Below are positions 22,452-30,030 of a DNA stretch of 64,000 bases, piece after piece. The notes beneath the pieces are model-generated. The model was not told where the DNA came from. It worked only from the letters and a program-made list of their open reading frames with translations, and did no database searches. The position numbers were made by a program, and so were the translations under genes. Location: the NCBI RefSeq assembly GCF_000299915.1, contig NZ_AMRI01000005.1, positions 1 through 64,000 of the forward strand, given 5' to 3'. The DNA comes from Gallaecimonas xiamenensis 3-C-1 (GTDB taxonomy: Bacteria > Pseudomonadota > Gammaproteobacteria > Enterobacterales > Gallaecimonadaceae). The number at the start of each line of letters is the position of its first letter. The first letter of the stretch is position 1.

Positions 22452-24179
22452 ATGTCGACAACCGTCAGCTTTTACGGCAACCACAATTTCAAAGACTTTA
22501 TCGCCAGTTACACCGGGCCCCAGGCACAGCCTGACCCCGGGATCAGCTACATCGACTCCCTCAAGGTCGGCCCCAATACCTGGCTTATCGCTTACCAGCA
22601 GCATAACTACGGCGGCGATGCCCTCAAGGTCGGTCCCAATAGCAGCCACTCTGACCTGCACAAGGTCAGCCGGGGCAGTGGCAACTGGAAAAACCAGATC
22701 TCCAGTTTTGTGGTGTATGACCACCAGCCCAGCTTTTGGAACAGCAGCAACCAGCCCAAGCTGGACTTGCAGGTTGGCACCCTGATTTTCGCCGAAGACG
22801 GCGACTTTGCCGGGGACGCCAGGGTATACAGCGGCAACCACCAGCAAGGGGATCTAAACGAGGTCAACTACACCTCGGTCAGGGACTCCGAGAGCGCCCG
22901 GGATATGAAAAACAACATTACCTCCCTAGCCACAGGCCAAAACCAATGGCTGGATGTGTTCGATGACCTCAATTTCTCCGGCAATCGCCTGAAAGTGCCC
23001 CCCAATACCGCGCATAAAGATCTGCAAGACGTCCGCAGGGGGGACAATGATGACTGGAAGAACCAGATCCAGAGCTTTCGCTGCTTTGACGCTACCTCAG
23101 AACCGGGCCCCTGGAGCCTGGATCTGAGCCAGAGCTACTTTGATGAGCAGTATCCCAACTACTGGGAGGATGACAAGCTGGCCGGTGACGCCATTGACTA
23201 CCAGACCCAGGATGCCTCCTACCGCATCTACCAACCTGTCTTGTCTTTTCCAAGCAATGGCATGGTCGCCGAGATTGAAATAAACCATATCGTAGCCGCC
23301 TCCACCGATGACACCTCCAACCTGACCTTGACCTTCAACGCCGACAAGCAACTGACCCAGGTCCAGCAGGATTGGCAGGCCGGCAGTGCCTTTGAGGTCC
23401 CGCCTTGGTTGATCAAGGTGGTCGATGCCGCCGTGGAAATGGAAGGGGTGCTGGCGATGCTGGCCACCGCCGGTATTTCCGAAGAGGCGGCCCAGGACTT
23501 TGTGGCGATCTTCGATGCCGCCTGTAACACCTTCAACAAGATCTGTAGCGTTATTGCCAATATCAGCGAGAGTGACGGTGGCCGCTTCTACATGATCCCG
23601 GTGAGCTGCCATACCATTGCCAGGGCCTGCCTGGCGGTGACCCAGGGCCAGCCCCAGGGCGACAGCGCCCTTAGCGTCGACTACAACCGCGTCACCAGCA
23701 TGTTGCAAGGCAGTGGTTGGCAGCAGGCACCGGCAACCAATGGCAATCTGAACAAAAAAACCGAGTACCACTACCAGGGCCATGCCTGCCGCACCTGGTA
23801 TTACGAGGTGACCCAGATGCGCCAAGGGGCCGGTATGCTGGTGAGCTGTAAGGTGGACCTGGAGGTGTCGTCAGAGTACGACGATCACCTGGTGCTGATG
23901 ATGGGCTTTGTGGCCAGCGACGCTGGCCCGGTGCCGATGTTTGCCCAGGCCACGGTGCAGTGCCTGGCCAACAAGGACGCTGCCAACCCCAATGTCATAG
24001 GCCAGCCTGTCTACAGTACCCAGGCCAGCCCGGTCAGCGACTTTGGGCAGGCGATAGCCGATTCCCTCAGCCAGGTCTACGACCAGGACTTTGGTAGCGA
24101 CAACGCCAACATGCGGTCCCTGCCGGCCCTGGCCCAGTTTAATGTCAATGCCATGATTGCCGCCGTCACCGGCAACTAA
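22452..24179 (+). CDS. Large protein with three beta/gamma-crystallin repeats
   Basis: 575 residues, no signal peptide. GGAGG lies eight bases before the chosen ATG; an earlier ATG at 22428 lacks a binding site. The N-terminal 210 residues hold at least three crystallin-type Greek-key motifs, e.g. AYQQHNYGGDALKVGPN and DDLNFSGNRLKVPPN. Each ends in a KNxI(S/T/Q)S box (80-85, 153-158, 203-208). The usual calcium-binding box starts with Asn or Asp, so lysine there suggests weak or lost calcium binding. Residues from about 215 to 575 form a region I do not recognise. It diverges from the SLATT/YEATS run and ends at a strong terminator. Confidence 0.8.
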   Translation: MSTTVSFYGNHNFKDFIASYTGPQAQPDPGISYIDSLKVGPNTWLIAYQQHNYGGDALKVGPNSSHSDLHKVSRGSGNWKNQISSFVVYDHQPSFWNSSNQPKLDLQVGTLIFAEDGDFAGDARVYSGNHQQGDLNEVNYTSVRDSESARDMKNNITSLATGQNQWLDVFDDLNFSGNRLKVPPNTAHKDLQDVRRGDNDDWKNQIQSFRCFDATSEPGPWSLDLSQSYFDEQYPNYWEDDKLAGDAIDYQTQDASYRIYQPVLSFPSNGMVAEIEINHIVAASTDDTSNLTLTFNADKQLTQVQQDWQAGSAFEVPPWLIKVVDAAVEMEGVLAMLATAGISEEAAQDFVAIFDAACNTFNKICSVIANISESDGGRFYMIPVSCHTIARACLAVTQGQPQGDSALSVDYNRVTSMLQGSGWQQAPATNGNLNKKTEYHYQGHACRTWYYEVTQMRQGAGMLVSCKVDLEVSSEYDDHLVLMMGFVASDAGPVPMFAQATVQCLANKDAANPNVIGQPVYSTQASPVSDFGQAIADSLSQVYDQDFGSDNANMRSLPALAQFNVNAMIAAVTGN

Positions 24180-24192
24180 GGTGGTGCCTGCT

Positions 24193-24221
24193 AAAAAAGG
24201 CGGCCTGGGGCCGCCTTTTTT
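24193..24221. terminator. Bidirectional terminator
   Basis: The stem AAAAAAGGCGGCC / GGCCGCCTTTTTT with a 3-base loop lies between two convergent genes and serves both. Confidence 0.9.
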
Positions 24222-24225
24222 ACTC

Positions 24226-25173
24226 TCACCAGCCGCTTTGGCAACGGCCCTGGCCGTCGAAGGCCAGGGTACGGCCCGATAGGGGCAGGTAGGCCGGCAG
24301 GGTTACGGCTTTTAGAAACAGGGCGCTGCGGGTATCGGGCTGCAGTTGGCCCTTTTCGGTGGCCACCTCATTGGCATGGGAGGCAATGACGCTGGCCGGC
24401 TTTAACCACTGTTCCACCACGAAGGCCGCTTCCTTCGGGCCTGTGGTGTAGGTATCGCCGATGTTGATCACCGCCAGGCCGGGGCGGTAATAGTCATGCA
24501 CCACATACTTTTGCTCGGCGCTCAGGCCGGTGTCCCCGGACAGGTAGGCCACCAGGCCATTGCTGAAACGCAGGATAAAACCGGTGGCAGGGCCGGCGTC
24601 GCCCTTGATCCCGGCCTCGGCCATGGCGCTGCCCAGGTCGCCGCCAATCCATTCGGGGCCGACGCCATTGCTGTGGATGGCCGGCACTGTGCTGATGGTG
24701 ACGCCGCCAACCTTGAGTTGGCCGCCAAAGCGCACCAGCAAGGACTGGCGCGGATCGCCCCCAAGGGCCTTGAGTTTGGCGGCAAAAAAGGCTGGCATCT
24801 CAGACCCGGAAACCAGCTTGGCTTTTTTGCCCAGGGCAATGGCCACGGCATTGCCGTAGGGAAGGTCCGATTGCATCGGCCCGGTCTGGGCGCAGCCGCT
24901 ATTGGGGCCCTTGATATGGGCATTACCCAGGTGGTCGCCGTGCAGGTGGCTGACCAAGACCCCATCGATATGGCCAAGGCGCGGGTCGCTGGCACCGGCG
25001 ACGGTGCGGCCTGGGTCGAACAACAGGCGGGTGCCGTCAGGATCTTCAAACAGCAGGGCCCTGTCCTGGGGGCAAAATTCCCCCTCCTGGCTGCCAAGGG
25101 GAGTTACCTTGACCAGGGCGGCCAGGGCCTGACCGGTATTGAGTAACAGCAGGAGGATGAGCAGCTTGGCCAT
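24226..25173 (-). CDS. Exported metallo-beta-lactamase-fold hydrolase
   Basis: 315 residues with a signal peptide (about 1-18). The metal-binding motif HLHGDHLGN is present, with later candidate ligands in VPAIHSNG, YLSGDTGLS and VIASHANEV. This is the general metallo-beta-lactamase fold of periplasmic hydrolases related to UlaG-like enzymes; the substrate cannot be told. It is the last minus-strand gene before the shared terminator, 38 bases after a zinc-ribbon gene. Confidence 0.85.
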   Translation of the reverse strand: MAKLLILLLLLNTGQALAALVKVTPLGSQEGEFCPQDRALLFEDPDGTRLLFDPGRTVAGASDPRLGHIDGVLVSHLHGDHLGNAHIKGPNSGCAQTGPMQSDLPYGNAVAIALGKKAKLVSGSEMPAFFAAKLKALGGDPRQSLLVRFGGQLKVGGVTISTVPAIHSNGVGPEWIGGDLGSAMAEAGIKGDAGPATGFILRFSNGLVAYLSGDTGLSAEQKYVVHDYYRPGLAVINIGDTYTTGPKEAAFVVEQWLKPASVIASHANEVATEKGQLQPDTRSALFLKAVTLPAYLPLSGRTLAFDGQGRCQSGW

Positions 25174-25211
25174 GGGAGCCGTCCTTTGATGGCGTTGACG
25201 CCAGTATAGGC

Positions 25212-25748
25212 TCAGCCCAGGCTCTGGGTCAGTTTGCGCACCACCAACTCGCGGATCTTGGCGGTTAAAAAGTGGCTGGGCACATAGCGCACCGGTGAGC
25301 CGCCCCGGCGGCTGGGCCTGTTATCGGCCTGGACATAGGCCAAAATGGCCAGGGCGTGCTGGCGGTCCCAGGCCCAGAGGCACTGGCCCCGGATCTGCCA
25401 CTGCCAATAGGCATCGGTGGGCCATTGCAGGCGCCGCCGGCTTTGCTGGTGGCAGGCAGGGCAGCGGATAAGGCCCTGGGTCATCAGCGGGTAGCCCCCT
25501 TCGCTTTCAGGTACTCCCCCTTCTTGATAGCCGCCGCTTCTTATGTAGGCGCCGCTGGAGCGGGGGGCCTTCCAGCGGTAATGGCTGGGAAAGCGTTCCA
25601 CCACCAGCCAGTTACTCCAGCGGTGTACCGGCCTGTGTTCGGCGCTGGCATCAAAATGACGGGCCGAGTGAAATTCAAAAGGTTCTTCAAAAAAGGCCTG
25701 GCCCTGGCAATGGGGGCAGCGGACCTCGATGGGGGCGGGCAATCTCAT
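25212..25748 (-). CDS. Zinc-ribbon protein of unknown function
   Basis: About 178 residues from the ATG chosen, where the sequence becomes protein-like (MRLPAPIEVRCPHCQGQAFF). Two CxxC pairs, CPHC near residue 11 and CPAC near residue 95, can form a zinc site or two separate ones. The protein is rich in Trp and Arg in its second half (HQQSRRRLQWPTDAYWQWQI). The start is not strongly supported, since only CCAGG lies before it; an in-frame extension upstream overlaps the preceding gene. I do not recognise the family. Confidence 0.6.
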   Translation of the reverse strand: MRLPAPIEVRCPHCQGQAFFEEPFEFHSARHFDASAEHRPVHRWSNWLVVERFPSHYRWKAPRSSGAYIRSGGYQEGGVPESEGGYPLMTQGLIRCPACHQQSRRRLQWPTDAYWQWQIRGQCLWAWDRQHALAILAYVQADNRPSRRGGSPVRYVPSHFLTAKIRELVVRKLTQSLG

Positions 25749-25833
25749 CCTGGACAACCTGGGGTAAAAGAGGCTCAAGCCTACGCCAGACCAGCCCTTG
25801 CCGGCCAGGTACTTTTCGGGCTTGGGGCCTGAG

Positions 25834-26214
25834 TCAGTCGCCTTTTTTCGCGTTACGATTGCCAAGCAGATAGCCGGCCACCGTGCCCAGTAGGCCCATC
25901 ACCGGTGCTATTTGCTGTTGGCTGTACCCCACCACGATCAGGAAGGTGGCCGAGGTGATGATAAGGGGCAGGGCGCAGACTCGCAGTACCTCGTTGGCGT
26001 CATGCCCTTTTTTGATCAGGTGGGCCATAAAGCCGAACACGGTGATCCCAAACACCAGGATGATGATGCTAAGGGTAATGGCCAGATCCGGTGACCAAGC
26101 CGTGTTGGGGCCCGTATCAGGCGCCAGCCATTTGTCGGTGGTGCTGCCGAGTTCGGCGGTTTTTTGGGTCAGGCTGTCCATCAGGGCCTGGCGGTCTGAG
26201 GCTGAGTCGGCCAT
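25834..26214 (-). CDS. Small membrane protein with three helices
   Basis: 126 residues. A hydrophilic N-terminus (about 1-42) is followed by hydrophobic segments at about 43-66, 78-98 and 104-118, with a basic tail (NRNAKKGD). AAGGACAGCCC precedes the ATG. The gene begins nine bases after a secreted coiled-coil protein on the same strand, so the two are probably one unit. No family recognised. Confidence 0.65.
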   Translation of the reverse strand: MADSASDRQALMDSLTQKTAELGSTTDKWLAPDTGPNTAWSPDLAITLSIIILVFGITVFGFMAHLIKKGHDANEVLRVCALPLIITSATFLIVVGYSQQQIAPVMGLLGTVAGYLLGNRNAKKGD

Positions 26215-26223
26215 GGGCTGTCC

Positions 26224-26574
26224 TTAGGGTTTATTCAGGGTGTCATTGATGTTTTGGAGCAAGGCGGTTTGCAGCTGGATGATGTCTTCGAGACTGCGCA
26301 CCCGCTTTTCCAGCTCGATCAGCCGTTGGTTCGCGGCGAGTCTGTCCACAGCAACATCCGATGCCATGGCTGCCTCTGGGAACTGGGCGTCAACCAGGCT
26401 TCTTGGCACCAGCTTTATCTGGTCGTTGGACAACTGCACTGCGATATAGGGATCGGCCTGCAGGGCCCTGATGTCGTCCAACTGCTGTTGACTGAGTTCG
26501 GGAGTTGGCTCGGCGGCCAGAAGGTTGCCAGCCAGTAAGAGGGCCGTCAGGCCCGTTGCTATTGTCTTGATCAT
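26224..26574 (-). CDS. Secreted protein with C-terminal coiled coil
   Basis: 116 residues with a clear signal peptide (about 1-20, cleaving after LLAA). The middle part is acidic. Residues about 80-112 (LIELEKRVRSLEDIIQLQTALLQ) form a heptad-like coiled coil. It is encoded immediately before the three-helix membrane protein, and the two may interact across the envelope. AAAAGGAGCAGACGGCG precedes the ATG. No family recognised. Confidence 0.65.
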   Translation of the reverse strand: MIKTIATGLTALLLAGNLLAAEPTPELSQQQLDDIRALQADPYIAVQLSNDQIKLVPRSLVDAQFPEAAMASDVAVDRLAANQRLIELEKRVRSLEDIIQLQTALLQNINDTLNKP

Positions 26575-26652
26575 CGCCGTCTGCTCCTTTTCCGTCCTTG
26601 GGCAGGGACGAGGAGCACGGCCTTGAAAGGCCTTTTCATCATCCCTGATGCC

Positions 26653-26681
26653 TAAAAAGCAAAGCAGCTGCCGTGGCAGCT
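26653..26681 (-). terminator. Probable terminator of the epimerase gene
   Basis: The stem AGCTGCC / GGCAGCT with a 2-base centre is followed on the minus strand by GCTTTGCTTTTT. The T-run is slightly displaced, so this is a moderate candidate. Confidence 0.5.
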
Positions 26682-26707
26682 TGCCAAGGGGAGGGCGGTA
26701 TTTTTGA

Positions 26708-27601
26708 TCAGGCTCTCAATTGGGCTGCCAGGGCACCGTCCAGCTCCGGGTGTTGAAACACAAAGCCGGCTTCCAGCAAGCGTTTGGGGATCACCTTCTG
26801 GCCGTCCAGCAGCAAGGTGGCCCCTTCTCCCAGCAGTAGCTTGGCTGCCAAAGGCGGCATGGGCAACAGGGTGGGGCGGCCAAGGGCGCGGCCAAGGGCC
26901 TGGGTCAGCTCGCTGTTGCTGACCGGGTTTGGGGCCGTGCAGTTGAAAGCCCCGGACAGATCCTCCCTGTCCAGCAGGAAGAGGATGGCGGCAACCATGT
27001 CGGTATGGCTTATCCAGCTCATCATCTGTTCCCCCGACCCTATCCTGCCGCCCAGGCCCAGCTTGAAGGGCGGCAGCATCTTGTGCAGGGCGCCGCCACC
27101 TTTACCCAGCACCACCCCGGTGCGCAGCAGGCAAACCCGGGTAAATTCCTGGGCTTTAAGGGCACGCTGCTCCCAACCGGCACAAAGGCGGTGGGCAAAG
27201 TCGTCGGTGATGGCGCTGTAGCTCTCCGTGACTATGGTATCCGGTGACTGGGGGCCGTAGTAACCGATGGCCGAACCGCTGATAAAGACCCTGGGTGGGG
27301 CCTTGGCCATGGCGTTCACCAGTTCTTCGGTGAGCTGCCAGCGGCTGCTTTCGAGGCGCCGCTTCTGGTGCTGGCTCCAGCGCTTGTCGGCTATGGGTTC
27401 GCCGGCCAGGTTGATGACCGCATCCATGCCGGTAAGGTCCGGCACATTGGCGCAAAGGCTTATATCCTCGCCCAGCAGAGCCCGGGCCTTGTCGGGGTTA
27501 CGGGTCAAGGCGGTGATGGCAAAGCGGCCTTTGAGGGCCGCCACCAGGGCCCGGCCGATAAAACCGGTGCCGCCGGTGATGAACAATTGGGGCTTACTCA
27601 T
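26708..27601 (-). CDS. TIGR01777-family NAD-dependent epimerase (YfcH-like)
   Basis: 297 residues, an extended short-chain dehydrogenase of the SDR39U1/YfcH type. The nucleotide-binding motif ITGGTGFIGRAL is at residues 8-19. Further family blocks are DAVINLAGEPIADKRW and SGSAIGYYG (Tyr of the active site), and the C-terminal DUF1731 segment reads PKRLLEAGFVFQHPELDGAL. Its substrate is unknown. It is a single-gene unit with a hairpin downstream. Confidence 0.92.
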   Translation of the reverse strand: MSKPQLFITGGTGFIGRALVAALKGRFAITALTRNPDKARALLGEDISLCANVPDLTGMDAVINLAGEPIADKRWSQHQKRRLESSRWQLTEELVNAMAKAPPRVFISGSAIGYYGPQSPDTIVTESYSAITDDFAHRLCAGWEQRALKAQEFTRVCLLRTGVVLGKGGGALHKMLPPFKLGLGGRIGSGEQMMSWISHTDMVAAILFLLDREDLSGAFNCTAPNPVSNSELTQALGRALGRPTLLPMPPLAAKLLLGEGATLLLDGQKVIPKRLLEAGFVFQHPELDGALAAQLRA

Positions 27602-27721
27602 GATGACCTCCCGGGGCCTTACCTTGAGTATTGAGGAAAAAACCTAGAAACTCATTGTCTTGTCGTCAAGCGCCCGCTCAGCCTCGTTCAGCGGGCGGCG
27701 CAGGGAAGGAAAACAGAAACG

Positions 27722-28759
27722 ATGACCCGTTCTTGGATAGTAGGGCTGGCCGCCCTGGTGATAGTGCTGGCCGGCATCAAGCTGTCGGCCGACATGCTGG
27801 TGCCCTTTTTGCTGTCGGCCTTTATCGCCATCACCTGCAATCCGCTGGTGAACTGGCTGGCCCGCTTCAAGGTGCCAAGGGCCTTGGCGGTGGTGCTGAT
27901 CATTGCCCTTATCGTGTTGTTGGGCCTGATGCTGACTGGCCTGGTGGGCAGTTCCCTCAACCAGTTCTCCGCCAATATCCCTGAGTATCGTGCCCGCCTG
28001 CTGACCCAATTCAGTTGGGTGACCGATCACCTGGCCCAATACAACATCAACCTCGACCGCCAGCAGCTGCAAACCATCTTGGACCCCGGTGCCGCCATGA
28101 GCATGGCTGCCAATACCCTGTCCAGCCTGGGAGGGTTGCTGACCAACTTCTTCCTGATCCTGCTGACCGTGGTGTTCATGTTGTTCGAGGCCAAGAGCCT
28201 GTCGGAAAAGGTGCACATGGCCAGCGGCGGCGCCGAACACATCTACCTGGCCCTGGACCGGTTTTTCCGGTCGGTCAATCACTACCTGGCCATCAAGACC
28301 CTGGTGAGCCTGTGCACCGGGGCCCTTATCTGGCTGTGGCTCTGGGTACTGGGGGTGGACTTCCCGCTGCTTTGGGGGGTGCTGGCCTTTCTGCTCAACT
28401 ACATTCCCAACATCGGTTCCATCATCGCCGCCATACCGGCGGTGCTGCTGGCGTTGTTGCAGCTGGGCCTGGGTCATGCGGGGCTGACGGCCCTTGGCTT
28501 TTTGCTGGTCAATACCCTGATGGGCAACGGCGTCGAACCCAGGCTGATGGGCCGGGGCCTGGGACTGTCCACCCTGGTGGTGTTCCTGAGCCTGGTATTC
28601 TGGGGCTGGTTGCTGGGCACTGTGGGCATGCTGCTGTCGGTGCCCCTGACCATGATCATCAAGATTGCCTTGGAGTCCAATCCCAAGTCGGCCCACCTGG
28701 CAATATTGCTGGGGGGCGATCTGCCGGCTCAGGAAGAGGCCAAAGAGGCGCGCAGCTGA
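27722..28759 (+). CDS. AI-2E family transporter (TqsA/YdiK-like)
   Basis: 345 residues with eight or so membrane helices: three in the first 85 residues, a cytoplasmic/periplasmic stretch, then a cluster from about 190 to 325. The motifs PLLWGVLAFLLNYIPNIGSI and NTLMGNGVEPRLMGRGLGLS are characteristic of this family, whose members export autoinducer-2 or act as Na+/H+ antiporters. A second family member (PerM) is at 60910. The last 31 bases overlap the 3' end of the convergent Lon-domain gene. Confidence 0.88.
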   Translation: MTRSWIVGLAALVIVLAGIKLSADMLVPFLLSAFIAITCNPLVNWLARFKVPRALAVVLIIALIVLLGLMLTGLVGSSLNQFSANIPEYRARLLTQFSWVTDHLAQYNINLDRQQLQTILDPGAAMSMAANTLSSLGGLLTNFFLILLTVVFMLFEAKSLSEKVHMASGGAEHIYLALDRFFRSVNHYLAIKTLVSLCTGALIWLWLWVLGVDFPLLWGVLAFLLNYIPNIGSIIAAIPAVLLALLQLGLGHAGLTALGFLLVNTLMGNGVEPRLMGRGLGLSTLVVFLSLVFWGWLLGTVGMLLSVPLTMIIKIALESNPKSAHLAILLGGDLPAQEEAKEARS

Positions 28760-29319
28760 CGGCACAAGAACAGCAGGGCCGGTTCGCAATTGCTGCCTTC
28801 AATCAAGGGTTGGCGCTCGGGTCCTGACAGGGGCAGTATCTCCAGCCAACGGGCGGTGAGCCAGGCGGCGTCGTCAAAGGCCGGCTGGGGGTAAAGTTCC
28901 GCCAGCTCCGGATGTTCCTCGAATACCTGCCCCAGCAGTTTTTGCAGCACGGCAGCGCCGTCGGGCAGGGCCAGGGCCGGCCAGTTGTCCAATAGCTGCA
29001 CCTGGGCCAGGTGCAGTTTGTCCTCTTCCTGGCGGCTCGACAGGATACGGTAGCGCTGGCGCCCTTCCACCGTGATGCCAAGGCGGCCATCGGGCAGGGA
29101 TTCAAAGTCCACCACTGCCACCAGGGTACCCACGGGGCAGAGCCGCTCGGGGGTATTGAGGGGGGCTTTGGGGTTGGGCATGCAGATCCCAAAGGGCCGT
29201 CGGCCGGCCATGGCATCGGCCACCATCCGCAGGTAACGTGGTTCAAAGACCCGCAGCGGCATGCGCCCGCCGGGCAGGATCTGGGTGTCCAGTACAAACT
29301 GCGCAACGTCCATCAACAT
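28729..29319 (-). CDS. Lon N-terminal substrate-binding-domain protein
   Basis: 196 residues. The domain found at the N-terminus of Lon protease (LPGGRMPLRVFEPRYLRMV, then FGICM and RYRI) is present without ATPase or protease parts. Such stand-alone proteins are common, and their role is unknown. Start codons GTG, ATG and ATG lie within ten bases; I use the middle one. No strong ribosome binding site is visible. The stop lies inside the convergent AI-2E transporter gene. Confidence 0.85.
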   Translation of the reverse strand: MLMDVAQFVLDTQILPGGRMPLRVFEPRYLRMVADAMAGRRPFGICMPNPKAPLNTPERLCPVGTLVAVVDFESLPDGRLGITVEGRQRYRILSSRQEEDKLHLAQVQLLDNWPALALPDGAAVLQKLLGQVFEEHPELAELYPQPAFDDAAWLTARWLEILPLSGPERQPLIEGSNCEPALLFLCRQLRASLASS

Positions 29320-29382
29320 CACTCGTTAGGGGTAGTGCTACCGGTTATACCCCCATTATGCAGGAGCAGATCAGGAGGCGGG

Positions 29383-30000
29383 ATGCTCAACCTTGTCTTT
29401 GCAGCCCTGGGGCTGGGCCATATGGCGGCGGCCTACCGGGGACCCAAGTGGTTTTTTTACCTGTCCAAGCCCGGCGCCATGTTGGTGCTGGTGGCCATGG
29501 CCCTGGGCCTTGGTGCCAGCGACAGTCCCTATGGGCGCTGGCTGCTGGCCGGGTTGTTGCTGTCCACCCTGGGGGACATCTTGCTGATGTTGCCAAAGGA
29601 TCGTTTTGTGGCGGGACTGGTGGCCTTTTTACTGGCCCATCTTTGTTACGTGGCGGCCTTCTGGCCTCAGGAGCATGGGCTGCATTGGCCCTGGCTGCTG
29701 GCGCTGCTGGTGGTGGCGGCGCTGGTGCTGCGGCTGCTTTGGCCTGGCCTTGGGGCCTTCAAGGGGCCGGTGCTGGGTTACATGGCGGCCATTTTGCTGA
29801 TGGCCTGGCTGGCCGGCGAGCGTTATCTGGCGGCCCCCGGCAGTGGCACCGCCTTGGCGGCGTTGGGTGCTTTGGTGTTTATGCTGTCCGACAGCGTGCT
29901 GGCCCTGGACCGTTTTCGCCGGCCCTTCAAGGCGGCCAGCGCCGTCATCATGGGCACCTACTACGGGGCCCAGTACCTGTTGGTGTTGTCCCTGACATGA
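29383..30000 (+). CDS. YhhN/TMEM86-family membrane protein (lysoplasmalogenase-like)
   Basis: 205 residues, about seven or eight membrane helices. The family blocks are FFYLSKPGAMLVLV, LLLSTLGDILLMLP and VFMLSDSVLALDRF; the acidic residues in GD and SD are the conserved polar positions. Animal members hydrolyse lysoplasmalogen, but the bacterial role is unproven. AGGAGG lies four bases before the ATG. A small inverted repeat (GGTAG-TG-CTACC, 29331-29342) sits in the divergent promoter region shared with the Lon-domain gene. Confidence 0.88.
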   Translation: MLNLVFAALGLGHMAAAYRGPKWFFYLSKPGAMLVLVAMALGLGASDSPYGRWLLAGLLLSTLGDILLMLPKDRFVAGLVAFLLAHLCYVAAFWPQEHGLHWPWLLALLVVAALVLRLLWPGLGAFKGPVLGYMAAILLMAWLAGERYLAAPGSGTALAALGALVFMLSDSVLALDRFRRPFKAASAVIMGTYYGAQYLLVLSLT

Positions 30001-30028
30001 AAAAGCCCGGCGATGCCGGGCTTTTTTT
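30001..30028. terminator. Bidirectional terminator
   Basis: The stem AAAAGCCCGGC / GCCGGGCTTTT with loop GAT starts right at the YhhN stop and also serves the convergent peptidase gene. Confidence 0.9.
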
Positions 30029-30030
30029 AC

